Notes under the pieces: generated by a model | The model's database searches: none | What the model saw: only the letters and a program-made list of their open reading frames with translations | Told to the model about the DNA's origin: nothing | Position numbers and translations under genes: made by a program | Assembly (NCBI RefSeq): GCF_037975245.1 | Contig: NC_092566.1 | Location: 13,141,001 to 13,205,000 of the forward strand | Source: Apostichopus japonicus | Taxonomy: Eukaryota; Echinodermata; Holothuroidea; Aspidochirotida; Stichopodidae | Direction: 5' to 3' | DNA length: 64,000 nucleotides | Shown: positions 1 through 9,935 of the stretch, piece by piece | Numbering within the stretch: the stretch's first letter is position 1 | Layout of the letters: the number at the start of each line of letters is the position of its first letter

Positions 1-1236
1 AGGAATGGTCAAACTATATATCAGTGCGGTGAACATTTAATACTTTGTGTTTCAATGATATAGATTGGCGATTGCTGAAAGTCATTATCCAGCACACACA
101 AAACAACATATTACAAGCAGTTAACAGAATGGCACAAACTTCATAATGGCTATTAGATAAACATGAACTATTATATACTGCATTCACGATTTCATGATAT
201 GGCATTCATATAAAGCAAATTTGTATGCAAAAACAGTACATGTGACTATTATACCACCCTCAATTATTTCTTAACTTTCTGATAGTAATCATATATAGTG
301 ATTTTGATTGGGATTTCAATCAAATTTTAAAGTTTTATAAATTATCTCACGTGAATCCTTTAATGTCGGCCTCTAGCTGAAAAAGAAATGTCACTCGAGA
401 GTCGACTAAAAAATTGAAAACAGTTTTGACTCATTACATCACTAAAATTTAAAAAAAATGGGGGGGGGGGGGAATAATGAGGAAAGGATATTCTCAAATG
501 GAATTTTCTACAGTTACTGACTTTATAATAATCAGGTTACTTGCTTTTCATGGAACAAATTATGGAATATTGTGCACAATAAATAATATTAGCTTAATTA
601 ATTGCTTAATTAAATAAACCTTCAACATAGTGAGTGCAGTGAAATGTAGGAACATTAAAGTAAACATTAAAATAACATGCTCGAAAAATCATACAACAAA
701 GTTTTTTTGGCAACTAGGTGTTTGTTTAATTACATTCATAATTAGATCAGTATCATTAAAAAACATTTTTAAAAACCAAAAATCAATTAAATATTTTTTT
801 CTGGAGCCCTCCCTATTCATATAAAACTGTTTGTAAACTCCGGGTAATCAATTTAACGTTTTAGGGTATGTGTTAGTTACTCCTTAAAGGCATTGAAGAT
901 TTGTCCCAAACAGCATGCAGCCATCTGAAAAAGTTAACTTTCTGTTGCTTGCAAGTGATGTTTGTTCGTGTCGCTAAAAAAGACAGACAGTAATGAAACG
1001 TGATACCTTGATATCTTTAGCTGGACCTGAGATGTTCATCGCTGTATCGTTCATACACTGTAATGTGGGTATTGACCGTAGCTGTATGTACTGACTGTAC
1101 ACTAGTGTCTAATTACCGACGGTAGCAAGCTGTGTTTGTATTTTCTGGGATCGATGGCAGTGTCTAACACTTCTGTTACACCTCATTCGAAACTAGGTCA
1201 GATTACCGGCATTAGACGTTCTTTTTGCGCGAGTCT
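1..1236. other. AT-rich non-coding DNA
   Basis: No exon, RNA gene or transposon end recognised. The only marked feature is a run of 13 G at 460-472 directly after a run of A. Short open frames at 14-205 and 630-824 have AT-driven composition and no domain-like pattern. If the SAM-type gene on the minus strand is real, this could be its 3' flank. Confidence 0.5.
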
Positions 1237-1619
1237 TCACACCCTTTTAAAGCTACTCCATGCTGACACACGTGGTTCCGGACTACAGAGCAATAAAAAA
1301 GTAACATTCACTCCTTGAAGTAACTCCATGCTGGCTGCCCTTATAGATGTGGCATGGATACGGACGAGAGACTTCACTTCTGTTGGTTGCAAAATTCCAT
1401 ACACCATGGAAGCATGGAACTCACAAAACTAGTGTTGTAGAGGGGGAGCATAGTCTATGTTAAATGTATGTTCTACGCCTCTGTCCCAGCTGGAATGGCC
1501 AGTTTATCTGCCACAATGAAGAATTGTTTGGGGTTCAATTCTGGTCCGAGAGATAGCATGAAAGGCTGTCAATATTGTCCTTGTCTGCCCTGTGCTGCAC
1601 TCTCAATATCTGTGCCCTC
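1237..1619 (-). pseudogene. Decayed C-terminal fragment of a SAMD3-like / uncharacterised SAM-headed protein
   Basis: Read on the minus strand from a possible 3' splice site (pyrimidine-rich tract, then CAG at 1622-1620). The frame gives EGTDIESAAQG, a stop, then QPFMLSLGPELNPKQFFIV and ADKLAIPAGTEA. A frameshift then leads to VEHTFNIDYAPPLQH, another stop, and FCEFHASMVYGIL. The pattern (PF..LG, QFFIV, then F-I-Y-P-L followed by F..F and VYGI) resembles the C-terminal segment I remember from SAMD3-like proteins that are expanded in fish, cnidarians and echinoderms. That family match is from memory. Two in-frame stops and one frameshift indicate a pseudogene or an ancient duplicate. The SAM-like first exon on the same strand 1.1 kb upstream supports a shared origin, but the phases do not allow a direct splice between them: exon 1 ends in phase 1, while this frame needs phase 0. 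Confidence 0.45.
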
Positions 1620-2390
1620 CTGTTTGGTGAAGATAAAAATAAATGTGATAAAGGACAAGCAATATGGTATAAATCAAAACATTCTTAAAAAAAGATATGT
1701 TGAGAGGTAGAGAGACTAGACTAGAATAATATTTAGGAGAGAATGGAGAAACAAGAACATGACTGGCATTGTACAAAGGAGATATATCAATTCACGATAG
1801 GCAGCAATATGTCATCCATGGCGGGTGAGATGTGTTATGTGAAGGTGGATTCAAATTCAACCTAACATTTATGGGTTATCATGTTGATTTTGGCAGGTAC
1901 ATGGTTACCAAGCAAGGTTTGTTGTTAGTTGTTTTCAGAAATTTCTCTTTTTAAGGATAAATTGTTCATGACATCTCCTGATTCCATTACATCAGCATAG
2001 AAAACCAGTGAACAAGGAATATGATTTACATTTTAGCCTACTGATTTCACTAATATGTCTATCTGCTTGTAAAAGAAACTGATTTCATAACATTAGTGAA
2101 TGGTAATATTACTGTAAAATCTTATAATAAAGACTGATGGCCCACTATATGTTTAATAAAATAACAAAAGCATACCAATTTTTTTCCAGTTTCCACATGA
2201 TTTAAATACAATGGTAATGGTTTAACAGAATCGTGTTAGCTTCATGCTGTAATGGCTGTAGAAGTCACTACATTTTTTCAAATAATTAAGGGTGCTTACA
2301 ATCTATGCATAATAGTACTGTGTTTTGCAATTTCTTGAGCATTATTATGTTCAAGTATTTGTTATGAGGTTAACCTAGCCTAGATTCATT
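1620..2390. other. Putative intron or gap of the SAM-type locus; no exon seen
   Basis: Lies between the SAM-like first exon (2772-2703) and the C-terminal relic (1619-1237), both on the minus strand. I read both strands for the rest of a SAM domain and found no convincing continuation. The sequence is AT-rich with no tandem repeats or transposon ends. Confidence 0.4.
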
Positions 2391-2540
2391 TGGGACGATC
2401 GAGTACATATTGCAGTCCTGACAAGCGTGCTTATTCGCCCGACGATTGGGTTCATATGCAGGACAGGCGGGCTGATTTGCCCGACGATCGGGGTACATAT
2501 GCAGGACCGGCGTGCTTATTCGCCCGACGATCGTGTTAAT
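2391..2540. repeat. GC-rich minisatellite, about 3.5 units of 42-45 bp
   Basis: The core GCCCGACGAT recurs at 2437-2446, 2479-2488 and 2522-2531 (spacing 42 and 43), with a partial first unit starting near 2392. Each unit contains an ATATGCAG or ATATTGCAG segment and a CGATCG or CGATTG palindrome. The block is much more GC- and CpG-rich than its surroundings and is followed by CCTAGGCCTAGG-type palindromes at 2560-2615. It sits within the first intron of the SAM-like exon, 160 bp past the donor. An intronic regulatory role is possible, but nothing in the sequence proves it. Confidence 0.75.
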
Positions 2541-2702
2541 AGGCCCCACCAATTATAACAACAGCCTAGGCCTAGGCCCTATTTGCTATAGTACAGCCTA
2601 GCTAGGCCTACCTCGCGCACAAGCCTAGAATAACTAACGTTACGAACTGCCAAGCTTTTATTCTGTATTAATTGGAAAACAACAAAAAACATACATACAT
2701 AC

Positions 2703-2772
2703 CCTCGAACACTGTTATCACTTCTTCGTGGAAACCTTTATTTGTAAGAAAAGTTCTTAAAGACTCAGCCAT
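2703..2772 (-). CDS. First coding exon of a SAM-domain-like protein (partial gene)
   Basis: ATG at 2772-2770 has a G at -3 and a G at +4, and an in-frame TAG lies 24 bp upstream, so this ATG is the start. The exon reads MAESLRTFLTNKGF, then HEEVITVFE, and ends in phase 1 at GAGG followed by the donor GTATGT (2702-2697). The amphipathic pattern LRxFLxxKGFxEEVIxVFE is what helix 1 to helix 2 of a sterile alpha motif (SAM) domain looks like, for example the FLxxxGLxEYIxxFEEN pattern of SAM proteins. SAM domains mediate protein-protein or RNA contacts. Only 23 residues are visible, so the family assignment is an inference; a DEATH-like helix is the main alternative. Codon content (GAG, GAA, GTG, CAC) differs from the AT-driven chance ORFs around it. 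Two CCAAT boxes upstream support a real promoter. The downstream exons were not found. The C-terminal relic at 1619-1237 may be the other end of this gene or of a decayed relative. Confidence 0.6.
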
Positions 2773-2784
2773 TGCTAATTTATA

Positions 2785-3075
2785 ACCTTTACTCTAGCTT
2801 AGACATACGGTCGTCTGTCTCGTTCATGCCTAGCTGTGTGTACGGCGTGCGTACGTACAGTACAGCGAGTACCTGGCTAAGCGAAGAATATAGTAGTATA
2901 TATGTACACAAGTTGTAGCGCTCGTTGTCACACTTATTTTTGTGCAGCGTATTTGCAAGTTTTCGGATGACGTAGGCGCATTTCTGTTCTCTGATTGGAT
3001 ACATTTTTCAGTGGAATACAGAGACTGAAAATGGTAAGATGACATGCCACATGTGATTAGCTGATTGGTTAATAA
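2785..3075 (-). promoter_or_regulatory. Putative promoter of the SAM-like gene, with twin CCAAT boxes
   Basis: The 8-mer CTGATTGG occurs at 2991-2998 and 3061-3068, so on the minus strand there are two CCAATCAG motifs 70 bp apart, about 220 and 290 bp upstream of the ATG at 2772. CCAATCAG is the classic NF-Y core in animal promoters. A TGACGTAG CRE-like motif lies at about 2967-2974. TTATAAAT occurs only about 10 bp before the ATG, too close to act as a TATA box for this start. The segment is also richer in CpG than its neighbours. NF-Y binding is established for the motif; its use here is inferred. Confidence 0.45.
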
Positions 3076-3215
3076 AGTCAGTCCAAAACAGCGACTGAAC
3101 GGTGTAACTGATAATACAGTCTAAGTAGAGTGTTTCTCAGTCTAAACTCAGTGTATAACACTGAAAAAAATTTCAGTCTTAAAGAAGACTGAATTCTTCA
3201 GTCTAACATTTTAAG
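3006..3215. repeat. Cluster of ACTGAA/TTCAGT inverted repeats
   Basis: Three small hairpins are visible: TTTTCAGT near 3007 with ACTGAAAA near 3024, AGTGT-ATA-ACACT near 3152, and TTCAGTCTT-AAAG-AAGACTGAA at about 3172-3193. Further CAGTCT copies lie between and after them. The cluster runs straight into the (TA)n block at 3220. This may be the remains of a foldback or miniature element; no target duplication could be defined. Confidence 0.45.
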
Positions 3216-3219
3216 AGAG

Positions 3220-3364
<145 letters not shown>

Positions 3365-4020
3365 ACCTCCAGTCGCTCGTTCTTACAGGCGTATATGTTA
3401 TTATACATATGTTAATTAATGGACAGAGTTTTAGTAAGTGCATGTTTCTTCTTCAACCTTGACATGTTTTGTCATCATGATATCTCCATTTTGCTATTTG
3501 CAGTTCCAAGATTTCTGCCATCGATGATGTTTACCGTCTTCTTTGAATAGAGTTTAGTAATCTCTGCTTGCCAATTCTATTCAACTTAATCATTTTTCAG
3601 TTTGCAGCCATCGTTTTTAAACTTATTTACTAGCTTGGGTTGTAACTTTTGTGTAATTCTTGCAATCCATATGTAATATACACATCGCGTTATACCATCA
3701 ATCTAACTAAGATTGACGTGGCTACCACCATCGACTACTCCATATAATAGCTAAGTAAATAAATTATGTCTAAAGTACCTTACCTTATCTGTCACATAAT
3801 ACAAATCTTGTTACGACCTTCCTGGAGGACCAACCGTTATTGCTGGTCTCCAAGCTCCCCCACCCAATCCCATGCCCCCACCCGATCCTCCCTCCCCTAC
3901 TCACTCCTCCGTGGGTTACTGCAAAGAGTTAAACGACAGTAATTTTAAGGTAACATGACGGCAAGGGGAAATCGCTTCACAAAGATTTACGTTGGGGGTA
4001 TTGGACTGTATACGGTTAGG
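3365..4020. other. Non-coding spacer
   Basis: No gene-like or transposon signal. The part at 3855-3910 is C-rich (CCCCCACCC-like) and resembles the C-rich ends of decayed repeats elsewhere in the window. Confidence 0.4.
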
Positions 4021-4798
4021 CAAAATGAGAATATAGAGCATATCGGAAGTATACTAACGATCCAGTATGGTCTAGCCTACCAGTAGTTGACAAAATGACA
4101 GTATGTAGTATATAGGAAGTATGCTAACGATCCAGTACGTTCTAGCCTACCAGTAGTTTGCAAAATGAGAGTACAGAGCACATCGGAAGTATACTAACGA
4201 TCCAGTATGGCCTAGCCTACTAGTAGTTGACAAAATGAGAGTATAGAGCACATCGGAAGTATACTAACGATCCAGTATGGTCTAGCCTACTAGTAGTTGA
4301 CAAAATGAGAGTATAGAGCACATCGGAAGTATACTAACGATCCAGTATGCTCTAACCTACTAGTAGTTTGCAAAATGAGAGTTTGGAGCACATCGGAAGT
4401 ATACTAACGATCCAGTATGGTCTAGCCTACTAGTAGTTGACAAAATGAGAGTATAGAGCACATCGGAAGTATACTAACGATCCAGTATGCTCTAACCTAC
4501 TAGTAGTTTGCAAAATGAGAGTTTGGAGTACATCGGAAGTAAACTAACGAGTCAGTATGCTCTAGCCTACCAGTAGTAGACAAAATGAGAGTATAGAGCA
4601 CATCGGAAGTATACTAACGATCCAGTATATATGGTCTAGCCTACCAGTAGTAGACAAAATGAGAGTATAGAGCACATCGGAAGTATACTAACGATCCAGT
4701 ATATATGGTCTAGCCTACTAGTAGTTGACAAAATGAGAGTATAGAGCACATCGGAAGTATACTAACGATCCAGTATGGTCTAGCCTACTAGTAGTTGG
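4021..4798. repeat. Minisatellite, 11 units of 70-74 bp
   Basis: Units start with CAAAATGAGA at 4021, 4091, 4161, 4231, 4301, 4371, 4441, 4511 and 4581, then at 4655 and 4729 because two units carry a TATA-type insertion of 4 bp. Copies are over 90% alike. The internal order is GAGCACATCGGAAG, TATACTAACGATCCAG, then TCTAGCCTACTAGTAG. Two junction types (GTTGACAAA and GTTTGCAAA) partly alternate, which hints at a two-unit higher-order period in the middle of the array. Each unit contains TACTAAC closely followed by CAG. Confidence 0.95.
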
Positions 4799-6869
4799 CA
4801 AAATCAACGCAAACGGTGCTTTAGACCTTTATATATGTTAGTAGAACACTTGACATTAGAAAAGGATATGCACTCTCTTTGGAAATGTTGAAAATGATGA
4901 AAGCTCTAACGTAACCAACAACAGGCTTGTAAATGTGTTTCTCCTTAATCTGCTCTTTATGGCACAAATACTGAAATATTGATAAGAGGATTATGTTGGA
5001 ATATAGTCGGGAAGTTTTTCTTGTTTATTTATTCAAACCAAGGATTAGCGAGTTCCTGAAACTTAAGGAGAGAATATTCTAAAAGGACACAACTCAAGCG
5101 CAATCACCTCTACGCCCGACAGTTCACACTGTCGACCTGCTCTGATAATTCTTGTCTTAGAGCTTACACTATAATTTAAACCAACTCGCCAAATATTATC
5201 TCAATCAAGTAAATGACTGAATAATTATGCAGGCCTTAAAATATATCACTCTGTGAGTATTATACAAACAGATCATACAAATCTTGCTTCTCATATATCT
5301 TGACAACAACATGCACTGGTTTCTTTCAAAAGAAGAATAAGTTGTTTTGTGGTTTCTAAGGTGGCATTCAAATAGAAAACAGGTCGAGGTTAGAAATAAG
5401 CTACCAAGTAAAGATTTCACACACAAAAACTCCAACACGTGCCATGGAGATTTATCTTCATAAATGATACATAGCTTTATCATGTGATTATAATTTGGCT
5501 TTTCCGGCCTATAACCTGGCGTCGCTGTCAATAGGGCGACAGGAGAAAACATAACGATTATATTAATTGATTAATGCGTAGAAAATACAAGGTAATACAC
5601 AGTGCAAAAGTGAGTTGAACAAATATATTAACGACGCTTCCACATGGCAACTCCTACACACACATAATATACAGACGTACAAGCATACATGCAGGTAGAT
5701 CATACATGATAGAGCGCCACACATGAACGTGTTGATGAACAGACAAACAGTTTATACATACATGTACACAGAAAACCTAACTTACATTATATCAGACAAC
5801 CTCAAACTATATATAACCGTATATCATGGCAATTTGGTGCAGCGTATAAGAACAGCCAAACAATTACGTTTTGACTGAAATGAAACGCATATTTCTTGTT
5901 TTGTTGTGTCGAGTGATGTTTCGGAATCCTGATTTCAACAATATTTCCAAATATTAGTTTGTTATTATTTTTACCTTATGTATGCCTATGTAGGCCTCTA
6001 AACGTTATGTTGACTATATCTGCACTTGCTCTATGTATTTTGTCACCTGTTTGATAAAATTACGTTATCATGATTGTCGACACCTATGGACCAATTGACC
6101 TACCACACGGCTCACATAGCGACAGTAGTAATTAATGTTGAAGTTAGCATGCAATGCCAGCATCTATCATTTTTACCTCAGAGAAGCCAATCATAGAAAA
6201 TGGTCAACTAATCGCAAACTGATATAAAATACACATCCTGAAATAAGGCTCGACATTTCAGTTTAGTTTCAAAATTTGTGGAAAGTATATGTTTCTGTGT
6301 TTAACCAATAAACGTTGAAACATCGAGTAAACTAAACATTTTCAATAAGAATTTTGAACTGTAATAAACCTACTATTTCTGGCACGGTTGTCCATCTGTT
6401 TGTCTTTCAATAATTTTTTACTGCATGACTTCAAAAGAGAAAAAAACACAGAATAAGTCGTATTCTTTGCTTGCTTAAATGCTTCAACACAAGAAAGATT
6501 GAAAGGACCTTAGAGAAATTCTTGCCGTAAAAATGATTGATGGACGCTCTGAATAATTACCTCCTTCAACTTTGTGTTCATGAGTTCATTGACATTCCAT
6601 GAGCTGAGTATACCTACGCAGAATTAGACAAGTTAGTTCGTGACAGATAATCATGATATTTCCTGCCAAAATAAAATAAATAAAAGTAGAAAAAGGACCA
6701 CATGTCGAACGACTTAATGGTAAGTTCATAAATCCCTATATTTTTGTATTCGGTCAGTGTTACTAATTGCAATTCGATCAGTACAGGTTGATTCATGTGA
6801 GGCTATAAACCTAACACAGATTTTTGTTATGAAAGTTGAAATATTGTGACTCGACTTTGTAAAGATATT
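4799..6869. other. AT-rich spacer without recognisable genes
   Basis: The longest frame (minus, 5552-5205, 115 codons) shows no domain-like pattern and biased AT-driven composition. I see no splice-bounded exon, RNA gene, tandem array or transposon end. Confidence 0.4.
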
Positions 6870-7500
6870 TAACGCTCTTCCCTTCTTGGGGTATATTTTT
6901 AACGTTTCTGATAGGGATATGCTTTGCCTTCTTTGAAGGATATGGTTAACGTTCTTTCCTTTCAGATGGGTACATATTTAACGTTCTTATATGGAAGATG
7001 CGTTACGTCGTCTTCGAGAGATATATTTCCTTTATTTTTCTTACTAGTTTATTATTTACGATTGATCGGGGATATCTTTGGACTTTTTTTGAGGGATACT
7101 TTTTACGTTCATTCCTCTCTGCTGGGTACATATTTTAGGTACTTTTTAGGTAAATTTTTTAGGTAAATAATGCCTCCTTTGAGGGATTAACGTTCCTTCG
7201 TTTCTAGTGGGCGTTTAATTTACGTTCTATGGGGGATATGTTATGTCCTCTTTAAGGGATATGTTTTACGTGATTTCCTTCCTGGTGGGATATATTTCGT
7301 TATTATAGGGTATATGTTACACTTTCATCGAGGGATATGCTTTCCTTTCAGATAGGTACATCTTTTCTGCTCTTATGTGCGATATGTTAATCTCTTAAAG
7401 GGGTATGTTTTACGCCTCTCGTTCTTTTCTGGTGGGTACATATCTTACGTTCTGATGCGGGGATATGAAATAGGTTTTTGCCTCGACGTTCCTTTCCTTC
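6870..7500. repeat. Degenerate tandem array, period about 80 bp
   Basis: Recurring phrase: GGGATATG, TTTACGTTC, then TTTCCTTC, TGGGTACATAT and ACGTTCT. The TGGGTACATAT-like motif appears near 6964, 7128, 7207, 7283, 7350 and 7432, giving spacings of roughly 67-82 bp or a multiple. Copies are strongly diverged, so this is an old array. The frame at 6924-7166 is a by-product of the repeat. Confidence 0.75.
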
Positions 7501-9699
7501 TTAGGATATATCAGATATATAGGTTTTAAGAGAGATTAGTGTTTTGGTTTATTGATTAAAGGTCTCTTTGATATACCTGTGGTATGACATAACACCAGTC
7601 GATCAATTAAGCCGCAATATGACTGGACCGAAGCGAAGTAATTACTTGGTCATGGTGACAGTTCACTCTGCCCTGATTTTCTGTGGAACATACATTATGG
7701 TATAACCTATATCTAACCTATATAGTAGTTCCATATTTATACATATATGATATGAAGTTTTACTAATTAATGTTTGGGAGAGCTTATTCCTTTCTTTGAT
7801 CTATTCCAAACGTATATATGCTATAAAGCGCATTACTGTCAGCCAACTAGCCAAGCTATATATATTGGAAAAGGCATATCTTTTTTCTGACGATACAATT
7901 TTTTTCCTAAAAATATTGCCGAATATAATTAATTTTATATGGCATATTTTCGTCAAAATTCTGTCAGATACCTTGCATAATTTACGAGTTTGTGTCCGGG
8001 TAGATTTCGTCTGTAAAACAACCAAACGCAGTGAAGCGATTGGATGAAAGCGGGTCAGATGACGTAATAGGGTGTAGATCGACCAGCAACCAACACGACT
8101 ACTTCTAGCCATTGTTATATATGATTCATATCTTTCACTGTTTGTTTCTTTTCTTTCCTTCTCTCCTCGTATCCTGCAGGGCATCTGCTGAGTGAAAAAT
8201 TGAAAACAAATAAATGTAAGTTTTAGACCTTTGATTTCATATTTTGCTATAAGGTTACTAAATACTGGTTACTATAACGGAAGTCGATACGGGGTTTATG
8301 TTCTCGTATAGACTGCAGCATATGTATATGTACACTTATCGTAATAGCTTGTTGTATTAAGGTGCACTTAGATACGCTTGTAATATAACACCTCATCGTC
8401 AAGGCACGACTTTTTTATCTTTGTATGTTGTTTTTTCTTCTTTCATTTTGGTGTAAATTTCAAATTGCACTATATACGTTCGACATTTTGGTTCTGCAAG
8501 ACACGTGAGAAGTTCAAGACTAAAAAAAACTCAATAACAGATATACTGCGTGATTCTTTGACGGAAACTGTGTCTGCAATGCATAGCCATTGCATAATCA
8601 AAGACGACACTAATACCGTTATTGAAGATAACATATGCAATATAAACAAAGAAACAGACAGGAATAATTTGTGTTTGATCACATATTTACATTTCATTTT
8701 CATTTTTCATTTTCTTTATTCCAGTATAAATTTACAGAGAAATTTATAAATATGATAAAATATAACAATATACAGAACATCAAAGTAGCTCACTTTCATC
8801 GATTAATGATCGAGATTATTTAACGGCAAGCACACGATATACCGGTAAGTATTTAAAAATACTATGTAACACATGTAACATGGAATCAACTTGGTAAAAA
8901 AGGAATTATATCTATAAGAAACTGTATAAAATAGGGAAAACAACTGATCTAGAGTAATAGTTCCCACCACTAAGGTTTAGAGCCGTTAACCATCAGGTTA
9001 GAGAAAAAATATTAAAATCAGTTATGAAGCAAATCAGATAGTGAAAATAAAAGCATTTGACTTTGAAGAGAAGATTTCGATTGGCTTAAGGAAGCCCTTT
9101 GGGACAATCCCATTCATCAACAGATGTTTACCTGAAATATCTAATTATGTAAACTAACTTACACACCTGTGAGATTGAAGATATGTTGAGTAATGCAGAA
9201 AACCACAAACAAACAAAAAATAGAGGGAAATGTCACTTTCAATATTTGTCTTCTGCGCAAACACACTACAGTTGTTCTTCGTCCATGTTTTTTTTTCCTG
9301 TTACGACTGATATCTCTAAATTGATAACTTTGAATACATTTGTTAGAGTCTATCGTGGCATCCTGTTCTCGCTAATATCAACAATATGTCAACTGACCTC
9401 TGTATAAGGTCGGTATCTCGTGAATGTTAAATCAGAGTTAATTAGCACAGGTATTAGTTTACCGATGCACCTTAACTGGGCATGTTTGTCACTGTTGATG
9501 TTAATACGCTATAAAGTTTGAGTAAGGCTGACGTAGGAATCCAGTCGTTAATTGTATCGAAGATATATGGTTAAATTAAACAGTTAATTTTGATACTGTT
9601 GTAAAACCGTTAGAAATCAGTTTTATTTCTACATCAATTTCATCTTTGGGTAAATTATCATGTAAACATGAGCGATTCATTGATTAAAGTGGAGCTACT
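7501..9699. other. AT-rich spacer without recognisable genes
   Basis: Overlapping opposite-strand frames at 7796-8184 (83 codons plus, 127 codons minus) and at 8465-8749 look like chance ORFs: they face each other, have no domain-like pattern and no clear splice signals. Nothing else stands out. Confidence 0.4.
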
Positions 9700-9935
9700 C
9701 TTAGTCTACATAGAACATAGTACATAGAGCCTACATAGAACATAGTACATAGAACATAGTACACATAAAATATAGTACATAGAACATAGTACACATAGAA
9801 CATACAGTACATATATGGTACACATAAAACATATTACATAGAACATAGTACACATAGAACATACAGTACATATATGGTACACATAAAACATAGTACATAG
9901 AACATAGTATACATAGAACATAGTACATAGAACCT
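9700..9935. repeat. Tandem repeat of ACATAGAACATAGTAC type
   Basis: A roughly 16-bp phrase repeats across the block. A higher-order unit of about 61 bp containing ACAGTACATATATGGTACAC appears twice (near 9804 and 9865). All frames across it are open, which explains the Tyr/Cys/Met-rich ORFs on the minus strand. Confidence 0.9.

Noticed and set aside
5205-5552. 115-codon frame, minus strand
   Set aside because: No domain-like pattern, no splice context; length expected by chance in this much AT-rich DNA.
7796-8184. Opposing frames of 83 and 127 codons
   Set aside because: Antisense pair with no recognisable motifs; probably chance.
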